Assembly: GCF_000213175.1 (NCBI RefSeq)
Contig: NW_009799101.1
Coordinates: forward strand, 3,361,236-3,425,235
Direction of reading: 5' to 3'
Source of the DNA: Neurospora tetrasperma FGSC 2508
Lineage: Eukaryota > Ascomycota > Sordariomycetes > Sordariales > Sordariaceae
DNA length: 64,000 bases
The position numbers and the translations under genes are program-made. Numbering within the stretch: the first letter of the stretch is position 1; each line of letters begins with the position of its first letter. Positions 32,201 through 45,132 of the stretch are shown one piece after another. The notes below the pieces were generated by a model. That model saw nothing but the letters and a program-made list of their open reading frames with translations, did no database searches and was not told the DNA's origin.

Positions 32201-34234
32201 AGATGGGCCATTCGCAACTGCGGTCTCCTGTTGCTAAGGAGTCTTATCGACTGCTTGCTTGGAACGGGTGAGAGCAAGGCCATCATCGAATCGGGCTGGG
32301 ACGGTGTCTCCGTTCGTATTTCTTATAACAAGTACCCAACACTGCCAGGTGTTATTCTGGGACTGTTGGAGTCTGCCAACAAGGCTCTTGGTGAAAATGC
32401 AAAGACAGCCGCCGCGGAGGCCGTTTTCCCGGCATTGGACATCATTCGTCGTGCCGGTCCCCCCGAGTCTTACCGCGCTGAACTCCAAGGTCATATTGAA
32501 GGCTACCTCGATAGCCACCTCTGGCACGTCAGAGAAATTGCGGCCAGGACACTCTGCTCCTTCCTTCTTCAAGGAGACTGGGTCGCAGAAATCCAGCGGC
32601 TCTTTGAGGAGTCTGAGGATCGCGCCAACCGCATCCATGGTGTCCTCCTGCTGACAAGATTTGTTCTGGAGCGCAAGACCAGCTTGGGTGCGGATGTTTC
32701 CGAAGATACATCCAAACTCAAGGTTCTCCTTCGCAGGCTTGCCGACGAGAGTGACAACTTCAAGACATGCCCCGTCGTCAAGGCTGCCTACCTTGAGATA
32801 TTCAACATTTTGGCAAGCATCGATCCCATCGTCAACCAGTCGGCCCTTGAACTCATCGCCATCACTCCAGGCTCTGATTCAGCCACGGTGATGGACAAGA
32901 CCAAGCAATACCCATCTTCGGCTCTCCTGGATGCAGAGGCTGTAATTGCCAGCGTCTACCACGCCGCAGCAGTCTCCGACACTAAGGTCCTACGGGCACT
33001 CTTTCTGCACACGCTTAGCAAGGACATCAACACCACCCAGCGAATGCTTGAGATGGTCCCTGCCGCCTGGAAGTCCATCACCACCACCGAAGCCATTGGG
33101 GGTCTCTCCAATCTTTACGCCGAAGTCTGCACCACCGCCGCCGCTAGCCCCGATATCAAAGCAGCGGCGATCTCTAACCTCGGCGATCTCATCGACGCCC
33201 TTCTCCAGCAAGGCCGTCAAGCCGAGCTTGTTGGCTTCCCCTTCATGGCCACCATTGATCAAACCTGGAAGGGTCTCCAACAAGGCGAGATTAACCCCAA
33301 CCTCTCCTGCGCCATCACCCGAGCCAGCGGTTCCCTCATGGCCGCCCTTGCCCTTCGCAGCGCTGACACCACCACCACCGCCGCCTGTGGCGAAATCGAC
33401 AACCAGATGGCCCAACGTCTCCGGGCCTGGGGCGCCATGATGGCCGACGCGCTTGACATCGACAACACCTTTGACACGCGCTATGCGGCCGCCTCTTCTC
33501 TGACCTCCTTCTTCACCGGCTTCGTGCCTACAACAGGAGCAAACTGGTCCACGGCTTTCCTCCCTGCGCTCTCGGCGCTCTACGATGCCCTAATTGACGA
33601 CGACGACGAGGTCCGCGATCTTGCTTCCGCCGCTGCCGCGCCCGTGGTCGGACAGCAGATGGTTCCCCCCTCGGCAGCTGATCGCCTAGCGGTCTGGATG
33701 TCCGAGACGTTCTTTGGGCAAGAGGAGTTCCAAGAGCACTTGGTGTCTCGTCTCACAACCGGCAATTCCTCCCCAGTGACCGGAAAGTCTTCTGAGTTGA
33801 CCTCGGCAGCGGAACAGCTCATCACCGCTTTGCAGTTCGACGACTCACTCTTTGCCACCGAGGAGCAGAATCTGTTTATCGATGAGGTGAGGGAAACTAG
33901 ACGCTGGCAGCGGGAGCTCATCGTCCGCGCCTCTGCTTCCGGATCTTCTGACATCCTCTCGTCCGGGCTTGCGTTCGCCAAGCTCAGTAAGTGGACGGAG
34001 GAAGGGCTGGAGTACCTTACCAGACTTGTGCGGGCGAATAGTGATGGGCCGCTGGAGTGGACAAGTGATCAACATGTGTTCGCGGCTTGTGCGAGGGTGT
34101 TGCTATGCGCGGTTGCGGTGGTTAAGGTTGTCGGCGCCGAGTCGGCGGTTGGAGAGGCGTTGAAGACGTTCAAGGACGTTGCCGAGAAGGGAGGATTGCA
34201 TGGTAGTTTGTTGGAGATTGTGGCGGCGGCGTGA
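29240..34234 (+). CDS. trm732: THADA/Trm732-type HEAT-repeat protein (DUF2428)
   Basis: Four exons (29240-29388, 29481-31791, 31847-32151, 32203-34234) give 1598 residues. The introns are 92, 55 and 51 nt; the second and third have clear GCTAAC branch points. The protein is alpha-helical throughout, as expected for HEAT repeats. The DUF2428 core is seen from SYSFRAVHESSNLMRLMLQ (about residue 725) through STTRRSAGIPSLVAGIL, VHALNSLREIF and VWAIRNCGLLLLRSLI. Yeast Trm732 works with the methyltransferase Trm7 for 2'-O-methylation of position 32 of the tRNA anticodon loop. The length fits the family. The first splice is less certain: GTGTAG to 29495 would also keep the frame. Confidence 0.92.
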
Positions 34235-36482
34235 GCGGGTGTTTATTAGAAGTCTAAACCGTGGTGATAGATGTGCACTAGAGCGCACGAAAAGTCTCGA
34301 ATGCTATTGTCTTTCCTGTCCTTGACCCCGACCATGGATTTAATGTCATCCTTCGGCCTTTCACACACAACAAGACATGTCGGTCTCTCACTTATACCTC
34401 GGTGAAATATATCACCTGGGCATACTTCAATCATAGTGTCACCAATAGAGACTACACTCCTCCATGAAACACATTCAACCTGGCACACTCCTACACCCGC
34501 AACGCACCTGATCAACATCGCTGGGGAAAAAAGAAAAGAATGAACGGAAAAAGATATCAAGAAAGATATTCATACCAACAAGAAGAAACATAAAGACTGT
34601 GATTTAGACCGCTTGATGAAAAACCCAGCGCGGTGTCTATATCAAGAAAAGACGTTGTAAATAAAGTATATTCGCTATGGATGAGTAGGTATGCTTCGCT
34701 GGACCTACCATGGTACCCACTAAACATAGGTAAACGCTAAGCCCATACAGGCATATCCGAACTTCCCTTCGACTAAATATCGTAGTGTACTATCTTCAAT
34801 TATCTCACGAACTATATTGTAAACCCTTCTTCCCTCCTTCACCCTCCCTCAGCCCATTCCGCCATGATGTCCGCCTAGGCAGTCCATGGAAGTATCTAGG
34901 TAGAGGTAGTCAACAAAGCGCAAGAGATTTCCGAGTGACACGTACCTACCCTGAGTAACTATCTTCAGCCGCTGACTTGTGAACTTTACCTGCTCAAACA
35001 GCTTTTGCAACTTTCAAATACTTGCTCGCAGTCGGGTTGTGCCTTGCCATGCCTTGTCTTGGTTCTGTCTTTACATTTTATGTTCCAGGTCTTCACTGCT
35101 ACCTATTATGTACCCACCTAGCGTCGGGTCCTGTTACGCAACGGTTTTTGTGTAACGAGGGTGTGTATGTAACAAACAACCGGACCACAGCATCGGATGA
35201 ACTACCCAACTCGACGTCAGGCGCATATCTCTAGATACATACTGGAAATATGTAAACTTTGCGGTCTGCCTAAATAGAGGGAGACATGAAGTGTTCAAGG
35301 TAGATAGATATGCTTGACTGTCCGGTCTTGTTTTGTTTTGTTTTATTCCGTTTCGCATATGCAGATGATGCGTTTAGAGTTGATTCTTTACCTGTACGAT
35401 ATCGGGGGGTGTCGAGTATGTGTTACAGAGTGTCCAGCGTCGTCAAGTGCCGAAGATGGAGGATGATGAGTAATGGACAGCAGAAAAAAACAAAACTGAG
35501 GCCTCCAACAGGAAACTGCCGCCTGCGTATACTGTAACTGTATACTGCATATCTAGCAACCTACCTACCTATAAGAGGCGGACCGGGTATGCAGAGAAGG
35601 CAATTTGCATTGCATAAGAGCGAGGGTGGGTGGGTGTCATGCGCACTTACTTCTCCGTCCGCGCAGGCAAAGTACATGGATACCTACTATGGTAAACAAG
35701 AACGCAGGCAAAGCGAAGCGAAGCGCTGTCACCCAGGTCTCTGCAAGGTAAAATGGAGATGTCAAGGTCAAGAACTCGAGAATAATTTCTTCTGCTGGTT
35801 GGTGGCTTGACACTCCTGTGTAGGTAGTCAGCGCCGCAAAATCGTATTTCAGAGGAAAGGCCAGTAAGTAATATGCAAAGGCCTTCTTTGGGCTCTTTTG
35901 GCTTGCAACTTGAACAAATATCAGTCTCCATGAAATCGAATAACCCCAGACGTCCGTTGACACACCCACCCCGATAACCCCACAGCGGTCGCTGAACAGG
36001 CCGCAGCCGCTTGAGGCGCTAAACGCTAAAACAAGTGTTTCCTGGCGTCCCCCCCTGCTCTGTGTATTTTTTCTCTATTCCATTTCGTAACTTTCGCTTC
36101 TTCTTCTCCTTGCCTTTTCCTTTCCATTCCTCGCTGCGTTTTTATTGCCGACTACCGCCGCCATTCAACTCAAACTGTCTGACAACGGTTGCCGTCGGCC
36201 GGATAAATCGGTCTTTCTTTCTACTCACATGTGTCATCAACTTGAAGCGTATCAGCAAGTTCAGCACTGCAGGATAAAGTGTTTACTGTGGCACAACTGC
36301 CATGAAAGTGGATATACATATGCAAAGGTAAGGGACGGACGGGCATGACGCTATGTATGCAACAGCCCGACAGGCTGACGGGACGGACGATAACGCAATT
36401 GCGGAAGCTACTATGTATGTACTGTGTTGAGCTTCTCCAGTTAATTAGGTAGGAGGACAGAGGGTACGTCGTATGCACAACG

Positions 36483-36541
36483 ATTCCGGATATTGCAGTC
36501 AATATAGTGTCCGTCGCTGCAAATTCCGGATATTGCAGTCA
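36483..36541. repeat. Direct repeat of a 19-mer
   Basis: ATTCCGGATATTGCAGTCA occurs at 36483-36501 and again at 36523-36541, 40 bp apart and identical. Confidence 0.9.
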
Positions 36542-37262
36542 GCGTAGCAGCAGTAAGCTTCTTTTGTGGGAGGTGTGGAACAAACAAATGATCCACGAAA
36601 GACATTCAGCTTCGAAAGATTGCGCTAACGATCCAACACTAGACTCATTCTACGGGAATGTCTCACTGATGAGATTCTGGCCAATTTGGCAATGGTAATG
36701 TGAGTTTTTAGTGTGCCAGATACGATAGACCTACACCAACTACGGTAAAAACTAGTTAATAGCACGAGGCTGGACTCTGGAGATCATCGTCGTGACACTA
36801 CGCTATCTAGTCTAGACTTCCATATGTATCTCGACGTCGCTTCGTCTTATTACCGCGTATCGCGGAAAAAAAACACGTAGAAAAAAGGATTGGAGGTCGG
36901 AGCAACATCCGGTACGGGTCATTTTAGCGCTGTAACCATCGCTCATCTTCTCCATCCCTACGCTATCACCTTGTAAATCCTTCATTCCTCATCACACACT
37001 CACCGTGACGGCCCTACCTGTCAGACAATCTTCCCATCGCCGCATCAATTTCAGCGCACGTGCTCCACAATAGCAGCGACGAAGGCGGTGAGGAAAAGAT
37101 CAAGAAAAGTTCGTGCCATCTGATGTCTCTCGTTGTCGTGTGACAATGAACGGAACGGTCCCCGCCCTCGGTGCGTCCCGAACGGTGACCGGAAGAAAAA
37201 GGAACTAAAAACCTGAAGACCCCCTTGTTCTTGCTTTTGACTGGCCAGCTTACGCTTCCTTG

Positions 37263-37265
<3 letters not shown>

Positions 37266-37300
<35 letters not shown>
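37266..37300. repeat. Poly(T) tract
   Basis: An uninterrupted run of about 35 T bases. Phe- or Lys-only frames across it are artefacts. Confidence 0.95.
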
Positions 37301-37302
<2 letters not shown>

Positions 37303-37563
37303 GTTGTCCATGGCCACGGACCCCCAGGACCCCCAGATCTCAGTCAGACTCAGATCGACACTTGAAGATTTTTTTTTTGGTCATGTCTACTGCGGTATGT
37401 TCCATATCATGGTTGATCATGGCGTCCGGAAACCGTATCTTTCCATCCATACGTGCAAATCGCGGTCATTACAGAAATATTTTCTTGATTTTGCCTTCGA
37501 GATCCCGCTTGGCGGACGGTACCCAAGTACACTACACTAGTTGGCATGTGAAGTAGGGAAGGA

Positions 37564-38307
37564 TACAGTCGATACCCCTATTTCTACAAGTAATCCGGGC
37601 AGCCATTTTGGCTTGCACTACAAGGCGGTTTTGCATATGAGGGGGCAGACTCCACTCTATACTATTATATAGTATATAGCTAATAAGAGCCTCTAATAGC
37701 TAATAAGGGGCTCTAATAGCCGGTAATAGCTTTGATAAGGGGCGATAAGGGTGCCGGAAACCCCCTATTAGGGCCCCTATTAATTGCAAGTTTGTATAGC
37801 TAGCTGGCTGGACGGCTTGCAATTAGCAATTATAATAAATACCCATATATTTACAACCTCCCCATTATATAAAATTACTATATAATATAAGGGATTCTCG
37901 TACCTAAGTTATTTTACTATAGAGATGCCTACTAATTGCTAATTGCAAGCCGTCCAGCCAGCCAGCCAGCTATACAAACTTACAATTAACAGAGGCCCTA
38001 ACAGGTAGTTTCCAGCACCCTTATCGCCCCTTATCAAAGCTATTACCAGCTATTAGAGCCTCTTATTAATTATTAGAAGCTCTTATCAGCTATATACTAT
38101 ACAATAGTATAGAGTGGAGTCTACCCCCTCATATACAAAACCGCCTTGTAGTGCAAGCCAAAATAGCTGCCCGGATTACTTGCAGAAACAGGGGTATCGA
38201 CTGTAGCAGGCATCTCCATAGTAAAATAATCTGGGCACGAGAATCCCTTGCATCACATAGTGATTTTGCATAATGGGGAGGTTGCAGATACAGGGGTATC
38301 TACTGTA
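37564..38307. mobile_element. RIP-marked foldback element with Tc1/mariner-like TA-CAGT ends
   Basis: Left arm 37564-37831 and right arm 37933-38205 are inverted copies of about 270 bp around a 101-bp spacer (37832-37932). A further segment, 38206-38307, is an inverted copy of that spacer. Arm ends read TA-CAGTCGATACCCC and GGGGTATCGACTG-TA; the outermost right end reads GGGGTATCTACTG-TA. TA flanks and CAGT termini are typical of Tc1/mariner elements. Copies differ mostly by C-to-T and G-to-A changes in CpA/TpG context, as RIP produces. No transposase frame is present, so this is a non-autonomous, probably dead element. Confidence 0.8.
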
Positions 38308-40498
38308 GTATAGTTAGCGTGGTACCGTTCCCGTACTGTCACCTCGGCTTTGAAACTTTTCACTTACGGTGTATTCCCGAACTCCGAACGGGCGCGAGGG
38401 GTAACGTTACCCTTGTAACAACCATTCATCTTTTCGTCCATTCTTCCTTTCGGAGCCGAAGTTGGAGATCGTCACGTTGCTGCAGACAAGGGGGGGGTGA
38501 AAAACTGCCGAGCCTTTCCAGGTTCACTACGTAGCATCATAAACAATTTTGATGAGAGCAAGACTCACAAGTCACAGCGGGCAACAGACATATCGAGCAG
38601 AGAGGTACATGATATTTCGTGCTTGAAAAACTTCCAGATATGATATCCGCAACTTGGTATAACTACTCCAACCTTCACGACAACGTATAGGCCAAAACCA
38701 CCAGGGTATCTACTACACGTCTCGACTCACTCACAGAGCGAGTCTCCAAAGACCCCGAGCCAGCATCCCAGACCCATGATTGAAATCATTAAAAAGCAAG
38801 GAATTCCCGGTGAGTGAATGCGCACGCCATCAAACATGGAATGAGAACGAGAAAGTCAGGTCGCACAGCAAAAGTGACTCGTCGCTCTTGTTCCGCGCAC
38901 AATGCGTGGCATTTCCTTCAGCGGCCAGGACACCTTGTTTCAAATCATAGGCCTCTGCCTTGCTTCTCAACCATCCCAACTATGCGAGGCCGGTTCAAGA
39001 ACCGTTTGGCTATTAGTATGAGATATGGAGAAGCTTTGGCATGCGGTGAGATGAACCACACTTGTTTCCCCGCTGGCCAGTCCCCCTCCTGTATATCCAC
39101 CGAAGTAATCCCGTCCCCCGAGAGTCCACGAGGATAATCGATAGAGTCGCTTCACCAAATTTGTCCAGTGTGTCGGTGGTGTTGAGAGGCTAAGAAAGGC
39201 CAGAAAGCAAACTTAACACGGCAGAAAGGAGGTGATGATGTTGTATACCGTTCACTGCTCAGCAGTGAGTGCCGTACACTATTCCGTATTGCCCTTCTTT
39301 TTCTGCATCGCGTTTTAGAGAAAACCATCCTTGCTTCAAGTCCCCCCTCTGCACCCCAACCTGAATATCCCCAGAGCCTCTTGCTGGATCTGCAAGACAG
39401 ACAGGCTAAGAATCAGAGATCGTTAGTCTTTGTCGACAACCAGTGTCTGCCGGAGTTTGCGATATTCCAGATACGCGGTGGCGGCTAGATGGTGTTAAAT
39501 CGGCCATGCCATAGAGGGAGGATCCCGAGAACCAGTCTCGTTCGTGTCGGGTGATCCCTCTCTTCCTCTAATCAGGAGCGCATATAATCCGAACGGTAGC
39601 GTCAATCGTTTCTTGCTTCGAGTCCGTTGGTCTTCACTTCGACATCAAGTCGTAAGATGGAAAACCCTTCGTATCGTTAGAAGTCGTCTTTGTCGTCGTA
39701 GCCATAGGGATTATATCCGTCAACATTAAAGGCCGTAAACATCATCCGTAAGACAAAATGAAAATCCAAGATAAAGGGTAAAGATGGAAACGTCTTGAAG
39801 CGAATGTGCGGTGGGGTAAACCCGTGAGGGAAGCCCGAGACACCGCGAAAGGGGTATCTTCCAAATGCCAGCCTTTTTGAATGCCGTGTACTGCGAGTGG
39901 AAAAAGGGGAAAACAAAAAAAAAATTGAAAGAAAGTGAAAGACAAAAGGGGTAATCTCAATCAAGAAAGTTTCTGTCTCGGGCTTGCGCCGCCGAGCCGT
40001 GGGTGCATTGCTGCAGTCTTCTTCTTAAAAGCAAAACACGCAAACCAGCCTATAACCGCCATGATGTAAATGCAAACAGACTACCCGCCCCAGGTCCCTG
40101 CCATGTGAGGTTGAAACAATAGGAAAAGCCGATGACCAAGCACACGGTGATAATGATGATGATGATATCTCAAAGCCAAAGAAACTGAAAAGGCACAAAA
40201 AACAAATAGACGCTCGCCCGCTAACCCGTAGTGAGATAAAAGAAAAACCAGTCGGGAGTAGATGCACCAAGAGAGGAGGTTGGTTGAGGAAAGAAGTGTC
40301 GAATGTCGCTCCGAATCCATATGCCAAACGGCGAAGTGCCTCTTGCTTGTGTGATCAAATCACCCAGCCGCTATGGGCATAAGTGCCGCGTCCTGGCTTT
40401 GTGGATATTCAAAAGATCCAGAACACTGGCGATCATGCGGAAGTCGTCGCGGCTGGATAACCTGGATAACCCGTGTCTGTTGTTGCAGACGTTGGTTG
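38308..40498. other. Intergenic region
   Basis: About 2.2 kb with no supportable gene. A minus-strand frame ending at 39677 finishes in an acidic Tyr/Asp tail, but no upstream exon supports it. Confidence 0.45.
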
Positions 40499-41545
40499 TC
40501 ACATTGTCGTGGTGTACTCCTGATAGCGATCCCAACCGAAGTTGTTGAATCCCATGCTAACTCCGCAATGAGGAGCAAGCATACTGGGTAGCGGAAGGGG
40601 GGCGGAGACGAGCGTAGAGCCGTAGTAGTAGCCGGCCGAGGAGAAAGGCGTGCTGTAGGACGGCGTGCTGTAGGACGGCGTGCTATAAGCAGGTGTAGGT
40701 GAGGGCATTTGCACCTCGCTGACACCCATGCTTGCCCACATGGGGGGGCTGGCGGATCCGGATGATGCCACACTGGGGCTCGACGGTAGGACTCTCCACG
40801 ACTCGACAGGAGCAGGCAGCGACGAGGGCGTTGTGGGTTGCGACCACATGCTGACGTTGGCGGGAGAGCTGGGCAACAAAGGAGGCTGACGGACGACATC
40901 GACGATCCTAGGCGGAGGCGGCAGCAGCGGCTTGTAGAGGTTCATGACGGCACTCTTGACATCCTCGCTCCTACCATCCAGCAATTCTCCAGCTCCCTCC
41001 TCTTCGAGACCTTCCAAAGCCGTCACGTGCGTGGTGAAGACAAACTTGTTGATGGCCTGAACAAAGTCCTCGTGAAGCTTCTTGCATTGCTGATCCTTCT
41101 CAGACCAGTCGTACGTACTGGCCTTGGTATTGGGGCAGTGGACGTCCTTGTGATACTCGATGAGCAACTCGATGGTGTCGGGGGTAAGCTTGAAGGCAAC
41201 CTCGTTCCTCAGGACCATGTCGACGTGGACGATGTAAGCCTCCAGGTGGATAAGCTGGTAGTTGGAGATGGCCTCAACCAACGGGTTTGAGTCGTTCTTG
41301 AGTTTGTCTTCGGGAGCCTTGGGGAGCATGAGCGAAGCCAGGATCCAGATGGCATTCGGTGAGGACAGGGTCTCAGTCAAGCATTTTGTGTGCTGGGGTA
41401 CGCTGTTGAGAGGCCTCTTGACTTTGTTGATGCGCTTCAGTGTCTTGGTCAACCATGGCTCAACCTTGGAACCCAGCACGACGTTGACGGAAGATGCTCT
41501 TGGGGCAAAGGCGGCGGCCGAGGCCGGTAATAGCTGGACTGGCAT
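40499..41545 (-). CDS. Uncharacterised protein with helical N-terminal domain and Pro/Ser-rich tail
   Basis: From ATG 41545 (MPVQLLPAS) the frame gives 348 residues. The ORF stays open upstream, but that part is Thr/Pro-rich leader-like sequence, so the inner start is preferred. Residues of about 25-200 look like a folded alpha-helical domain (VEPWLTKTLKRINKVKRPLNSV; YQLIHLEAYIVHVDMVLRNEVAFKL; EDFVQAINKFVFTTHV). The C-terminal half is low-complexity Pro/Ser/Tyr, with tandem YSTPS units near 288-302, and ends in GWDRYQEYTTTM. I recognise no family. The contrast between ordered and disordered halves suggests a regulatory or adaptor protein, but no function can be assigned. Confidence 0.7.
   Translation of the reverse strand: MPVQLLPASAAAFAPRASSVNVVLGSKVEPWLTKTLKRINKVKRPLNSVPQHTKCLTETLSSPNAIWILASLMLPKAPEDKLKNDSNPLVEAISNYQLIHLEAYIVHVDMVLRNEVAFKLTPDTIELLIEYHKDVHCPNTKASTYDWSEKDQQCKKLHEDFVQAINKFVFTTHVTALEGLEEEGAGELLDGRSEDVKSAVMNLYKPLLPPPPRIVDVVRQPPLLPSSPANVSMWSQPTTPSSLPAPVESWRVLPSSPSVASSGSASPPMWASMGVSEVQMPSPTPAYSTPSYSTPSYSTPFSSAGYYYGSTLVSAPLPLPSMLAPHCGVSMGFNNFGWDRYQEYTTTM
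40638..40692 (-). repeat. Tandem coding repeat (YSTPS)3
   Basis: A 15-bp unit (GTGCTGTAGGACGGC on the + strand) repeats three times with slight divergence, encoding Tyr-Ser-Thr-Pro-Ser units. Confidence 0.8.
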
Positions 41546-44500
41546 TATGGCCGGTTGTGAGTTGAAAGTTGGGAGGCTGGTGAGGTGAGGTGAGGTGAGA
41601 GACCTGAGAGTGACAGAGCACTGTAGTATAAGAAACAAGGTGAGCAAGGTGACGAAGCGGGCAGTCCCAAGACAAGGGCCTAGCGTACTCGCCGGCAACG
41701 TCAAATGAAAAGAGAAGAACGGGAGACGAGGGGCTCGTGAGGGAGAAGAAGGAGGGTGAGAAATCTCGTGTAGAGAGTCTGGGTGCTTAGGACGGTGGGG
41801 TGTAGTGGGTGTTATAGTCGTACCCGTCGTTGCCGTCACTCGCGCTGTCACCCACTGCCACTGCCCCCCTTCGAGCCCTTTTTTTCATACTACACCACCA
41901 ACATCCCTACCTACAGCTGCATGCATGGGTACATTAGTGTGTAGTGTACACGAAGACGGGAGGGCAACCACAACAAGCGACGAGGACACCAGAGCGGAGA
42001 AGAGAGGGGGGGGGGGGGGGGGAGGTGTGTATCTTGAATGCGTCGTCGTTAGTGGCCGGACAAGCCACAAGCCCGGAAGGTCCAGATGGGGCCCGCTACA
42101 CCGCGCTGGCTGCAGCTGCTGTTGGTTGACAAAACTCGCCAAAATCAGAGCATGTTGCCATCGTCAGGAGGCCGGTCAGCGCCGAAGCCTGAGAGGTCAC
42201 TTTCTGTTTCAAGCCACTTTTCGACAGCCATTCAAGGCCATGGACTAACTCTCATCTCCCAATCTGGCCTGCATTTTCAACCGTATTGATGGAGTAGGAA
42301 TGGTCAAACCTACCTAGTTAGCATCATCAATCCGGAAAAGAGCCCCGTCTCAAGTCCCAAATCCCCGTGCTATCTATCGTATGTTGTATCGACGACGTCG
42401 GGTCTGCCTAGTCCATTATCATGGCTCCATGGCTTCCGGGCTAGCTCCATGTAATAGGGTAGTCCGGCAGTCAAGCATCTGTAAGCCAGAGTTGGGTTCC
42501 AACAGGACGACATTCCAAGGAAGCCAAGATCTCGGGTATCCGGTTTTCCTTTCTTGAAGTTTCTCACAGTCGACAAACTTTTCAACGCTACCGGAGACCA
42601 CGGGTGACGGGCGGGCGGACAGGGCATCTGAAGAGCCTGGCATCGATCAACTCGACCCCAGATGCCAGGGTTCTCCGGAGCTGTGTGTATACTGTAGCGT
42701 ACTGTAGAGCCCAAAGTGCGTTCTTTTCAGACTCGCGCGACGCCACTTTCCGTGGCCAAGATGTTGGGATATGTGCGTACCTGGAGTCCCGTGGTATGTG
42801 TGTGTACTGTGTAGGCCGGGAACTCCCTTCAGTTTGTCACGTCCTCGCCATTGCGGTTGACAGTACCTATCGCAGTACATACCTGACTGACTGCGTCCGG
42901 GCTTGCGTAACTCCGATTTCCCTCGTCTATCTCTGCAGGCTGTGCTCAGCCATGCATATGCACAATGCTGGATGACAAAAACCCCGACGCACCAAGAGAC
43001 GAATCGGCCGGTCTCTGGCATGCAACTAGAGCTGAAGACTGCAGATGTCCAAGATGTGGACAATGATGCCAGGAAAAACAGAGTAGCGCCACCGTCAGTC
43101 AGCAGGGAGTTAGTGGGTGGTATCCTTGCTATGAAAAATACACGTAAGTTACATTACGTTTCTGGAAAAACGGAAAGTATGGCTCCGCTGTGGTAATCCC
43201 AGAGCGCTAGTGCTTGGAGATACGTACCTACCTACAACCGACAGCTCCCCCCCCCCAAAGACACCAACGACCCCGCCGATGAATGGCACACAAACCACTA
43301 CCACCGCGAGCCACATCAAAGAAAAGTACCCCAGCTCACAGTTATTCACATCTGTCACTCCTCATTAACTCGGCCGTGATTATCGATAGGATAACCATGA
43401 TGCTGGAGGTGATTACAACACATTGACTTGTTCCCCTCGAAGGATCTGAAACATCCACTCAATCCAGGTTTTGGGTTCATAGCCTCCCAGAGCACGTGTG
43501 AACGCGACGAGGCTATATCCTCAATTGTGAAATTGAGGCACCAGAAGAGGACTGTCTTGTCAGTTGCCAAGGCTAACTCGCAATATGTATCAGAGCTTTT
43601 GCGGGGAAGGAAGCCAACACGAATGTAATAATGCTTACTCGGTCTTAGGTCATGGCAGATTGGTCTCACTGTCACCGATATGGCTTGGTAAATCATACTA
43701 CTACGCCGTACGTTAGTTGTGGCCTAGATCTAGAGGAAATGTGCATTTTAAAAAGTACCTTTTGTGATTTATGATATCAAAGGGGATTCCATCTAACTCG
43801 TCACCGACCGGCGATGACATTGGCACAATGCTGTAGCAACCGGCGTGCTTTTGTGACACTGGCGGATCGCTGATGGAGTTTTCCGTTCTCTCATGTGATA
43901 TAAAGCCTTTTGATTGTGAGCCGGTAAGAGGGGCTGAAATTACCTGACTAGATCTCAACGTGATTGTTGATAGCAGTATGCTTAGCAAGCCGTTGGTCTG
44001 ATGCAAGCCACACGCGCGGCTACTAAGAGCGGAGGGGAAGAGGATCCGTATCTGGTGGACACTAGTATCTTTACTGCTGAAAATGGTGAGCTGCATATGA
44101 CTCGTAGGATGATGTCTGGTCTGCCGTAACACACCATCTTCAAAGGTTGATCCACATCGTGAGATTATGCAAAGCTCCTACTCGCGGAAGTGTTGAGTCG
44201 CCTTGACACTGTCAACCAGTGGGAGCGTCCGCCACGATTGCTGAAACGCGGGGCGAGATGAACCCAGAGTGAACCCAGAGTGAACAGGATACCTTAATCA
44301 TAAAGAACGGGCGTTGAGGTATCCTGAAGAGGATATGGCATGATTGACTTGTCGCCCAGTCGATCGTCAGAGGGTGCAATCGCTTGCTCCTGTCCATAAA
44401 TCCCCAACTCCCCAACATGAAACGCAACAAGCGCGCTGCCAGTGGGCCGGGACGCTCCTTTTCCCTGGAACAAAACTGCCTTCTCGAGGCTTGCTTCTAG

Positions 44501-45132
44501 ACCCAGTCTGCCAGTGATATCTTCGCCCACACCTTCTGACCAGATCCACGATCATCTACCGAAAGGTAGTGTACTGCTTGCATACGCCTGGGGCCGGCTA
44601 GTGGTCCAAACCAAGCAAGTCATCGGGAGGGGTGAGAAACCAGAAAAGTAGCTCAAACTGGAGTCATTGAGGACTTGTCTGCCGGCTTGACCACTCATTT
44701 CTCCCCTCTTCTTCTCCTCATAGACACCCCTGAAGGAGTTTTGGAGTAAGAATGATCCAGGAGACTCCCAGCTTGGTCTATAGCACGTGTGGAACAAAGA
44801 CAGGGAATGTCCCAACGGCAATAAAGGTGTGAAAAAGGTACAAAAGGGTAGGAGGGTTGGCGTCAGCCTGTGAGAGAGCGTATGTTGGGATATGACCAGA
44901 AGCTGCCATGCTAGTGCGGGAAGGTGAGCAAAGGTTGTTTAAGTCAGACCCCTGTTTTTGAGCCTCATTGGCTGGAGCTCTGAGCGCCCTCGGCCTCCAT
45001 CAAGAGAAAAAAGGCCGACATTGGAGCATCTCATTGGTCTGAAAAGGAGGAGAGGAACGAATGGGTGGCCCCAGAAGGCGAGATATTCACCCATGAATCA
45101 TCTGAGAGGGGAGAAATTTGGTGAAAATGAGA
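41546..45132. other. Gene-poor intergenic region
   Basis: About 3.6 kb without a supportable gene. It contains a short GGTGA tandem repeat near 41578-41600 in the leader of the upstream gene, a 17-base G run at 42006-42022 and a small tandem GAACCCAGAGT repeat at 44260-44286. Confidence 0.5.
42006..42022. repeat. Poly(G) run
   Basis: An uninterrupted run of 17 G bases. Confidence 0.9.

Larger units (their letters stand above)
34235..37563. other. Gene-poor intergenic region
   Basis: About 3.3 kb without a supportable gene. It includes a duplicated 19-mer (36483, 36523) and a poly(T) tract (37266-37300). CT-rich stretches near 36050-36130 look like leader or promoter sequence but lead into no long frame. 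Confidence 0.5.

Noticed and set aside
38984-39003. tRNA B-box-like GGTTCAAGAACC
   Set aside because: The flanking bases do not form a T stem and no A box or acceptor stem is found. No tRNA, rRNA or CRISPR array was recognised anywhere in the window.
39677-39964. Minus-strand frame ending in an acidic NPYGYDDKDDF-like tail
   Set aside because: The last residues look gene-like, but the upstream part is Phe/Pro-rich noise and no acceptor or upstream exon joins to it.
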